From positions 60,698,056-60,762,055 of the forward strand of contig CM072522.1 in the NCBI GenBank assembly GCA_036898135.1: a stretch of DNA of 64,000 nucleotides. The letters run 5' to 3'. Positions 56,427-64,000 of this stretch are shown here, piece after piece; within the stretch, counting starts at the first letter, position 1; each line of letters opens with the position of its first letter. A model generated the notes under the pieces. It was given only the letters and a program-made list of their open reading frames with translations, was not told the origin of the DNA and did not search any database. The stretch is from Oncomelania hupensis (lineage: Eukaryota; Mollusca; Gastropoda; Littorinimorpha; Pomatiopsidae). The translations under genes and the position numbers were made by a program.

Positions 56427-57064
56427 TCAGTTGAGGATACGGTATCAGAACCGAGAATAAGCATCAAAGATTTGACCATGACGTGTGTCTTCAAAATTTA
56501 ATGCGGGCGGTTGGAGGGTGCCACTATTACAACTGGGTGGACATACCTTCTGCCACAGTGTAACATCCACTTTTATCGGACGATCTAGCAATAAGACCAA
56601 ACATGCAGTAGCCATAATTTTAGTTTTATTTCGAGCCTGTACAATGTTCGTTTCTTTGGGAAAATACACACAGTAGTAGGTGAGTAACTAGAAGATCTAG
56701 GCTTTCCGTAAGGGTTACAGCGGTAAATCACGTGAGAAGAGGTACGAGGTTACCATCACGATATATGATCTAACACTAGTTACGAGAATCAAACTATACT
56801 TGTATTCACATACGTATAGACGTTTTCACCTCTAAAGATAGTGCAGTTAGCAGTTTATTTGAAAGCAACTTGCGTTTGAGATCGTTATAGGTAGATGACA
56901 TGCTCATGATAACGCATGTATGGTAAAGCTATCTGGCACTTGAAAGTAGTTTATTTTCCAAACGAACATCGACAAAGTGTCGAAAGCAGTTCATGTGATT
57001 GTTGAATCACAACCAAATATTCAAGTAATAATTGTATTACAGCGGGTACCCAATTATTATCACT
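56427..57064 (+). other. Leader of the LTR element
   Basis: No reading frame of note. A possible gag ATG is at 57065. Confidence 0.6.
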
Positions 57065-58803
57065 ATGTCGCAAGAACGCGTTAGAACGCGTCAGGGAACG
57101 TCACGAACGAACGATCAAGAGGAGATACCAGACTGGAAGGTTCGCATGGAACAGTGGAAAAGCGAGGGGGAGATGTTGGCCTGTCAGGTAAGGACCTTTT
57201 AGATTATGTCTCTCGGAGTAGGAAAGAAGAAAAAGAAGACGCCGAGCGCTGGAGGAAAGAAGAAGAGGAGAAAGAAGAGCGCCGGAAGAAAGAAGAAGAG
57301 GAGAAAGAAGAGCGCCGGAAGAAAGAAGAAGAGGAGAAAGAAGAGCGCCGTAGGAAAGAGGAAAAAGAAGATGCCGAGCGACGGAGGAGAGAAGAAAAAG
57401 AAGACGCCAAGCGCCAGAGGAAAGATGAAGAAGAGAGAGAGGAGCGGGAAAGAGAATTTCGCTTACGGGAGGAAAACCAGAAAGCAGAACGGGAGCTTGC
57501 GATTAGATTGAAAGAGATGGAGCTAGAAATGCATCGAGAAATTCAATCGACGGCTTCCGCATCCAGAATAAGTAACAACTCTATGAACGGAAGCAGGATT
57601 AAAATCAAATTGCCGTTTTATGAGGACAACGACGACCTCGAAACATACCTGAAACAGTTTGAGCGAGTAATGAAGGCGGAGAACTGTCAGCAAGAAGACT
57701 GGGGAGTTAGGCTAATAGCTTTATTAAAAGGGAAGGCCAGAGAAATCATGACTCAGCTCAGTGATGCCGACGTTTTCGACTACGATACTCTAAAAGAAGA
57801 GTTGCTCAAGAGGTTTCAGTTAACCACAGAAGAATACCGCAAGAGATTGAAAGACGCAAGACAGACGTCGACTGAAATGGCCAAGGAATTCATGTTCCGA
57901 GTCAGGTTGTATAGGAAGCGGTGGTTCGAACTGTCGAAGAGATCATCAACAGTCAAGGACTGGGAAGACTTGATAGATATAGCACATTTCATTGAAGGCT
58001 TACCAGCTGACAAAACCCGATTTGTCAAGGAACACAAGCCGAGCACTGGCGACGAAGCAGTAGAGGCTGCATCACTATTCGAATCAATCAGGATGTCTGA
58101 GACTCCGCGAGTCAGATTCGAAGAGCGCCATCGATCGCTTAGAAGGGACCACCAGCAAGAGGCGAAAAGACACAGATCGCCCAGTGTAGATTCGCGCGAC
58201 AGCCGCAGTCCAAGCCCTGGAGAACATAATACTGGAAATTCAAGCACATTTAGGGCATCGAGTCAGCGCAGCCGAAGTGGTACCATAGAATGTTATCGTT
58301 GCAGCGGACCACACAAGGCATCGGACTGTCCAACAAGGTCGCAGTCACCAAGGCCACAATCGCCAAGCCGTCACGTACAAGCGCACAGCGTCAAGACTCT
58401 AACAGCTTCCAATGCCGCTTGTGCAATACAGACGGGATCGCAATTGTGCGAGAAATGCAGCAGTATTCCGTTTAAACCGGAATGTACCCTCATCGTCGAA
58501 GGGACATTAACGGAGGGAATACGCGACACCGGAGCCACTATGACAGTGGTGAAGGCAAACCTGATCCCTGTAGAGAAATACACTGCGGAGAAAACGAAAA
58601 TCAAACTCGCTAAAGCAGACCAAGAAATAGAGGTGCCATTAGCGAAAGTACACTTGGACACACCTTTCTTTATTGGGGAGACTGAATTGCTTGTTTTGGA
58701 GGACACATTGTACCCAGTATTGATTGGAAACTCCACAACTTTGAGAAAGAATGACAACGAAACGATTCCCGTTATGCAACCAGAGACATTTGTTGCAACG
58801 TAG
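57065..58803 (+). CDS. gag-protease frame of the Gmr1-like element
   Basis: The long frame is open from 57085 to TAG at 58801-58803. The likely natural start, ATG at 57065, is in another frame that overlaps to about 57190, so a small indel probably separates start and body. From about 57154: a highly charged coiled-coil-like repeat (ERRKKEEEEKE), a capsid-like region (LETYLKQFERVMKAE, KGKAREIMTQLSD), a Ser/Arg-rich stretch, a zinc knuckle CYRCSGPHKASDC (spacing C-x2-C-x3-H-x4-C, one shorter than usual) and an aspartic protease with active site DTGAT near codon 457. Products would form the particle and process the polyprotein. Confidence 0.85.
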
Positions 58804-59891
58804 AGACCCGGTGCAGTTCAAGAGGGAAAGCAAACCGAGAGCTCTTGATAGAGGGAAACACTATCGGAGGAGTTACCAGTGCCGAGTTAAGGAAAGCCCA
58901 GCAAGAGGACGAGACCCTTAACAGTGCGAAGGAAGCAGCCAAAGCACCAAGACCCATCCGTAGAGACAACAAAAGAACATGTAAATATCTTTGGAAGGAC
59001 GGCATCCTTTATCGAGAGTTTGTTTCGACAGAAGGAACCAAGAAGCAGATCGTGGTACCCAAAAAGTACAGAAACGGTATCATGAAGCTGGCACATGACA
59101 TGCCAATGAGCGGCCATTTGGGCAACAAGAAAACACGCGACCGCATATGGGCGAATTTCTATTGGCCAGGAATCATCGGAGATGTACAAAGATATTGCGC
59201 ATCATGTGACGCATGCCAAAGAACAGCGCCAAAAGGAACTACCAGGAAACTTCCCATGGGACGCGTACCACTAGTGGGAGTACCATTCGAAAAGGTAGCT
59301 ATTGACTTGATCGGACCGTTCACCACGCCATCAGATAGAAAACATCGTTACGTGCTGACGATGGTGGACTATGCAACACGTTACCCAGAGGCAACCCCTT
59401 TGAAAACTTGCAAGGCACCCGAAGTTGCCGAAGCCCTATGGACGATGTGGACCAGAGTAGGAGTGCCAAAAGAAATAATAACAGATCAAGGGTCACAGTT
59501 CACTGGAGAAGTGATGAAAGATCTACAACGATTGTTGAGTGTCAAGGGGATAACAACGACACCTTACCACGCTCAAGCAAACGGGTTGGTTGAAAGATTC
59601 AACGGCACACTAAAGCAGATGATCAGAAAGATGTGTCTGGAACAGCCTACAGAATGGGACAGACTAATACCTGCCTTGTTGTTTGCATACAGGGAGGTTC
59701 CACAGGAGTCCACGTCATTTTCACCGTTTGAATTACTGTACGGGAGAACAGTAAGGGGACCACTACAAATACTCAAAGAGCTGTGGGTGAACACGAATAT
59801 AGCGCCTGAGACCCGAACAGCCGCGCAATACGTGACTGATTTGAGAAACAGGATCGAGGAAACATGCGCTATTGCCAGAAAACACCTGTAA
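58755..59891 (+). CDS. Integrase part of pol
   Basis: Frame open from 58755, overlapping the protease frame by 46 nt in the -1 direction. Zinc-binding HHCC module (H-x6-H in HDMPMSGH, C-x2-C in CASC/CDAC), then a DDE core: VAIDLIGPF, EIITDQGSQF and ANGLVERFNG, with exactly 35 residues between the second Asp and the Glu. It cuts and joins element ends into host DNA. The frame meets TAA at 59889-59891, but coding continues in the same frame after it. Confidence 0.9.
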   Translation, partial: QRNDSRYATRDICCNVETRCSSRGKANRELLIEGNTIGGVTSAELRKAQQEDETLNSAKEAAKAPRPIRRDNKRTCKYLWKDGILYREFVSTEGTKKQIVVPKKYRNGIMKLAHDMPMSGHLGNKKTRDRIWANFYWPGIIGDVQRYCASCDACQRTAPKGTTRKLPMGRVPLVGVPFEKVAIDLIGPFTTPSDRKHRYVLTMVDYATRYPEATPLKTCKAPEVAEALWTMWTRVGVPKEIITDQGSQFTGEVMKDLQRLLSVKGITTTPYHAQANGLVERFNGTLKQMIRKMCLEQPTEWDRLIPALLFAYREVPQESTSFSPFELLYGRTVRGPLQILKELWVNTNIAPETRTAAQYVTDLRNRIEETCAIARKHL

Positions 59892-61664
59892 ACGGCGACA
59901 GCACGACACGCGCGCCAATTCAACAAAAAGGCCAAGATGAGAGAATTGAGAAAAGGAACAAGAGTTCTGCTACTACTTCCAGAGAAGAACAACAAACTGG
60001 AATTGACTTGGAAGGGACCTTTCACAGTACAGGAGAAAGTGAACCAATACACCTACAAGGTGGAGATCAATGGTAAGTTGAAAACATACCACGCAAATCT
60101 CCTGAAGGAATATGTGGAAAGAGAGCCAGAACCCGCAGTAGCAGTGGTGATGCTTGAAGACGAAATCAGCATCGACGAGAAAGATGAGTCATTGCAAGAC
60201 TACGTAAATGCTCTGCCATCCATCCCTTTGGGTCGCACTGAGACTCATCAGGATGTTCTCATCAACCCTGAGTTGGAGGCATCTCAGAAAGCTCAGATCG
60301 TGGAAATATGCCAAAACCACGAAACAGTGTTAAGCGATCTACCAGGCAAAACGGTTTTGGAGAAATGCCATTTGCGTACTCGCTCTGAAAAACCAGTGCA
60401 CGTGAAACAATATCCATTACCCCACGCAGCGAGAGACACCGTCCAAAAGGAGGTACAGGAGATGATCAAACTCGGAGTGATAGAACCAAGCATATCAGCG
60501 TACAGCGCGCCCATGGTACTGGTGAAAAAGAAAGATGGTTCAATTCGATTCTGTATTGATTACCGGAAACTAAACAACGAAATCGAATTCGACAGTGAAC
60601 CCATGCCAGACGTCGATCAGCTTTTTGCGAAACTCAGCAAAGCAAAATAATTTTCGAAACTCGACTTATCTAAAGGATACTGGCAAATTCCAGTCGATGA
60701 AAAGGATCGTCACAAGACAGCATTCTCGACACCATACGGTCAATACCAATGGACCACCATGCCATTTGGATTGAAAACAGCAGGGGCAATTTTCACCCGC
60801 ATGATGAGAAAACTACTACAACCCATGGGCAGAGACGATGTCGACAACTTCATTGACGACATACTAGTCGCATCCGAAACATGGGAGGAGCACTTAGAAG
60901 CTCTAGAACAAGTGCTGACAAGACTAGAGCACGCTGGACTCACAGCCAAACCTTCAAAATGCCACCTTGGGTTCCAGGAACTGTCATACCTGGGACATCA
61001 AATAGGGAAAGGGAAGATTCAACCAGAAGACGACAAAGTAGGGAAACTGGCAAAAGCAGAAAGACCTACTACAAAGAAAGAAGTACGAGCTTTCCTAGGA
61101 CTAGCCGGTTACTATCGGAAGTTTGTTCCAAACTTTGCCGAAATTGCTAGCCCACTCACAGATATGACCAAAGCCAAGCAGCCAGACCGAGTGCAGTGGA
61201 ACGAAACAGCTGAAAAAGCTTTTTCCACATTAAAGAGTCATCTGTGCAGCAAACCCATCATGAGGTTACCCGACAAGGAAAAGGAGTTTGTGCTACGCAC
61301 AGACGCATCTGACAAAGCCATAGGAGCAATCCTATTGCAGGATCACGGAGAGGGACCGCAACCTGTGGCTTACGCTAGCAGGAAACTGAAGAACGCGGAA
61401 AGAAACTATGCCACAGTTGAGAAGGAATGCCTAGCATCCGTCTGGGCCATCAAGAAGTTTGAACCATACTTATATGGGAAGCAATTCATTCTTGAGACGG
61501 ACCATCAACCACTCCAATACTTGGAGAAGTCAAAAACAGAAAACGGCCGACTGATGAGATGGGCTCTTGCTCTCCAACAATACGACTACAAAGTGAGAAT
61601 CATCAAAGGGAAAGACAACGTGGGTGCTGACTACTTGAGCCGCTCTTTCATGAACGAGAATTAG
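59892..61664 (+). pseudogene. GPF module, reverse transcriptase and RNase H part of pol
   Basis: Same frame as integrase. The first part has the integrase C-terminal GPY/F-type module (LTWKGPFTVQEKV, YHANLLKEYVE), then RT motifs LGVIEPSISAYSAPMVLVKK and FCIDYRKLN. TAA at 60648-60650 interrupts just before motif A (LDLSKGYWQI). Motif B (MPFGLKTAGAIF), the FIDD catalytic box and RNase H (LRTDASDKAIGAIL, FILETDHQPLQYL) follow, with a natural stop TAG at 61662-61664. Catalytic Asp residues are present. Two TAA codons are the only breaks seen in pol. Confidence 0.88.
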
Positions 61665-61700
61665 CTAAAAACTAGAGTTTTTAGTTTCAGAAGAGACCTA

Positions 61701-63262
61701 TGTCGCGAAAATACGCGTCTCTTCTGCCAGTTTTCCTGACAGCAACGGTACATCGTTTGTTTTATTTTTTCGTAATGTTCAAATGACATATTTTGGGTGC
61801 CTTTGGATGAAATTCTCAAGACTCTATGTTTTGACGTCGGTGTATACGTCATAGACCGATTGCGTCATATTAGAGAAGGAGACAAAAAGTCAACAACACC
61901 GTCTTCACGGGCCAACAATCGAAGAAGAATCGCAAGTAACTCCTAGATGCGGCATTAACTGTGCAAGGCACACCAGTTGAAGGAAGCCAAGAGGGATACT
62001 GAGAAGTACCTGAGGATACTGAATGAATCAGCTTTGGGTGGAAAGGGTCCGCCAACTTTCACCTGGTTCAACTATCCAAGGTCGTCAATCAACTGGGCGT
62101 TACCCGTATCAGGAGCCATCTTTGCCGTCACGAACCGTTGGGTTCTTTCTTCATGCGCCATCGTGGGTACGTGTTTAGCTAAACTGTACTGAGCTAACAG
62201 AGGCTAGATAGATAGCTAGACAGGTAAACGTATCAATAATAATTATTCATGCACCATCGTGGGTACGTATTTAGTTAGCCTGTACTGGGCTAGCAGACGC
62301 CAAATAGATAGTTCTAAAGATATACAAAAATGTGTTTATTCCACGTTAGTTAGTTTGTTTTCGTATGAAATAATTATAATTTTTCCATTATTGTTTCTAC
62401 ATTTTTTAGCCTTAGTGCGTTCTAGACCGGTTCATAGATTTCTTAGACGTCATCTAACAGCGTTGATAAATATATGATTGTGTTTAGATTTAGATCTTTT
62501 GCAGAGGATCCGGTTTGGAGAGCACTTGGCAGAAGTGTTTGTTTATGTCATTGTATGTAAGGCATGGAAGTGGAAGGATGAAAGTAGGATCATCAGTCAT
62601 CTCATCTATCATTCATTATCAACTATCGTGTGTTATAAATTATACAACGTTTTTTTAAAGGTTCGACGAACGAGCATTACATCATACTTGTGCTTCATTC
62701 TAGAAAAGTCATCCATTCATATTTGGGACATTAGGTCACCACCTGATCGTTTCAGGCGCAAATCAGTGCAGGCCGGAAGATGTAGGCAAGTCGCTGAGGA
62801 ACGAACAACATCAAGTTTCCAAGACATCACAGCAAAGACAGAGACAATGAGTACCAGAGTGTAAAAAAAACACATTGACATTAAGTTTATTTCAAGCCTC
62901 TACAAATGAAGATAAGTTGAATTTTTATTCTTTCACAATCTCACGAACAACGGCTGAGACGACACTGGAGTAAAACACAGATTTCAATTTTATCACATGT
63001 GATCACGCATCATTGTTGTCAGTCATAAACATCATCAGTGAATGAATAAGTTGATTTGTATTACCATCACACTCTGAGTGTACACATCTATGGTGCAAAT
63101 GCGCGCGTGTCTCTTATCTTTGATGCTGAAACTGTATCCTTAATTGCACACACCACTTATTTATTACGGATCTGGAGGCAACCACGGCAGGTGGTGCAGC
63201 ACCCCCTGAAATCACTGTGTATTTTGGGTAAGGGCTGCACAAGGATCCTCCCGTGCGTTGAC

Positions 63263-63263
<1 letters not shown>
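61701..63263 (+). repeat. 3' LTR of the Gmr1-like retrotransposon
   Basis: Starts TGTCGCG only 36 bp after the RNase H stop and ends GTTGACA before (ATC)n. The purine-rich run just upstream (CAGAAGAGA) is a weak polypurine tract. About 99.7% identical to the 5' LTR by eye. Confidence 0.95.
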
Positions 63264-63353
<90 letters not shown>

Positions 63354-63354
63354 G
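63264..63354. repeat. (ATC)n microsatellite
   Basis: About 30 units; the right half of the microsatellite split by the LTR element. Confidence 0.97.
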
Positions 63355-63534
63355 TTATAATGTAACCAATATGATGGCTCACTGAGACTATGGCTGTGTG
63401 ACCAAATGTAGCATCAAATGTCTTTACAATAGTCCTATCGCCTGTAAACTACTGCTACACCACACATAAATACACACAAGGTGCTAGAGTTATATTGCTA
63501 ATTCCAAGCTATACACGGATAACTGTTCTTCAAA

Positions 63535-64000
63535 TCTCTTCCAAGACTCCTCATGTTGGGTCAGCCTGGGAATATTGGACGTTTTCTGCCAAATGGTCAC
63601 TAGGGGTTCCTATTAAATTATTATTTAGCAATGTAGACATTTTATATGTATGTATTTTGTTGATATTTTATAGTGATGATATATTCTATTTTGTGTTTTT
63701 GTAAACGGGGGTTCGATAAATTAGAGCATAGGCTCAGCGTCCCATGAGTGGGACTCCTTAATTGTAAAGTGACCGGCTGGTGGAGTGCCTTCATTGTTAC
63801 CACTAGGGTTGTTTCAGCAGATCTTTTATACAGATCAAGAGTGAATCCTCATCTTTCAACCTCTTTTTGGTCTTGATTTTGTGGTCCTGATTTGGCTCTT
63901 TACAGTCCGCTGGACCCTATAATCAATGAATAACTAACTATATTTTATTCGGATCGGGTGTGAGTCCTCTTTCAACCAATTTGTGATCCTGATTGGGATC
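63535..64000 (+). mobile_element. Dispersed retroposon family, copy in plus orientation
   Basis: 63540-63925 matches the reverse complement of 44873-45300 (GTCAGCCTGGGAATATTGG, GGTCACTAGGGGTTCC, AGTGACCGGCTGGTGGAG, CCGCTGGACCC). After about 63945, a second 3'-end-like piece (CCTCTTTCAACC, TGATCCTGATTGGGATC) begins and is cut by the window edge. Confidence 0.8.

Larger units (their letters stand above)
54201..63263 (+). mobile_element. Complete Ty3/gypsy-type LTR retrotransposon with integrase before RT
   Basis: 9,063 bp: LTR, leader with inserted LINE, gag-protease frame, integrase with a C-terminal GPF module, reverse transcriptase, RNase H, LTR. Sequence signatures (GPF module, CIDYRKLN, FIDD box, RNase H type) are Ty3/gypsy, while the order protease-integrase-RT-RNase H is that of Ty1/copia. 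Such an order is known for the Gmr1 group. Near-identical LTRs mean recent insertion. This copy carries two in-frame TAA codons in pol and a frame change near the start of gag, so it is not autonomous as it stands. Confidence 0.9.

Noticed and set aside
57206..57511. Lys-rich 100-codon frame overlapping gag
   Set aside because: Alternative frame of the repetitive coiled-coil code in gag; the gag frame itself is supported by downstream domains.

Overview
This window looks like nuclear DNA of a lophotrochozoan invertebrate, most likely a mollusc (gastropod-like). The grounds are small exons with GT-AG introns, very dense micro- and minisatellites, TTAGGG-type interstitial repeats, Tigger-like MITEs, non-LTR retrotransposon fragments and a THAP-domain DNA transposon. 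The taxon is an inference from overall character; no species marker was recognised. There is no sign of bacterial gene organisation (no operons), and no tRNA, rRNA or CRISPR array was recognised.

Region 1 (1-32,350) is a tandemly duplicated family of C2H2 zinc-finger genes, all on the minus strand, with a repeat period of about 14 kb. Gene A is cut by the left edge (exons 1 and 2 at 1845-1950 and 388-591). Gene B runs from 16615 down to 4504 and gene C from 30810 down to 21191. B and C have the same six-exon plan with matching splice phases (exons of 106, 204, 80 or 86, 64, 80 nt, then one large zinc-finger exon). Each of the five N-terminal exons carries at least one psi-K-x-E sumoylation consensus. 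The fingers are near-identical repeats that vary mainly at the DNA-contact positions. A relic of a fourth unit lies at about 31,690-32,330 and an orphan degenerate finger lies at 18.1 kb. Introns hold MITEs, LINE fragments and minisatellites, some shared between paralogues (older than the duplication) and some private to one copy.

Region 2 (32,350-46,350) is mostly simple-sequence and minisatellite DNA. It also holds copies of a dispersed retroposon family, a small DNA transposon (45,536-46,345), a 3.2-kb-spaced inverted repeat, and a locally multiplied segment with candidate Thr/Ser-rich minus-strand exons (41.2-43.6 kb).

Region 3 (46,560-48,190) holds two phase-matched minus-strand exons of a superfamily-1-helicase-like protein.

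Region 4 (about 48,307-54,127) is a THAP/DDE_Tnp_4 DNA transposon on the plus strand. Its catalytic core has been replaced by a (TA)n tract, and it carries subterminal GGCTACCTAA-type repeats.

Region 5 (54,201-63,263) is a young, complete LTR retrotransposon of 9,063 bp inserted in an (ATC)n tract. Its LTRs of about 1.56 kb differ by four substitutions and one indel. The coding order is gag, protease, integrase (with a GPF module), reverse transcriptase, RNase H. Sequence motifs are Ty3/gypsy but integrase lies upstream of RT, the Ty1/copia-like order known for Gmr1-type elements. A 5'-truncated LINE sits between its 5' LTR and gag.

The most notable systems are (i) the expanding zinc-finger/SUMO-motif gene cluster, including arrays of duplicated splice acceptors, and (ii) the Gmr1-like retrotransposon.
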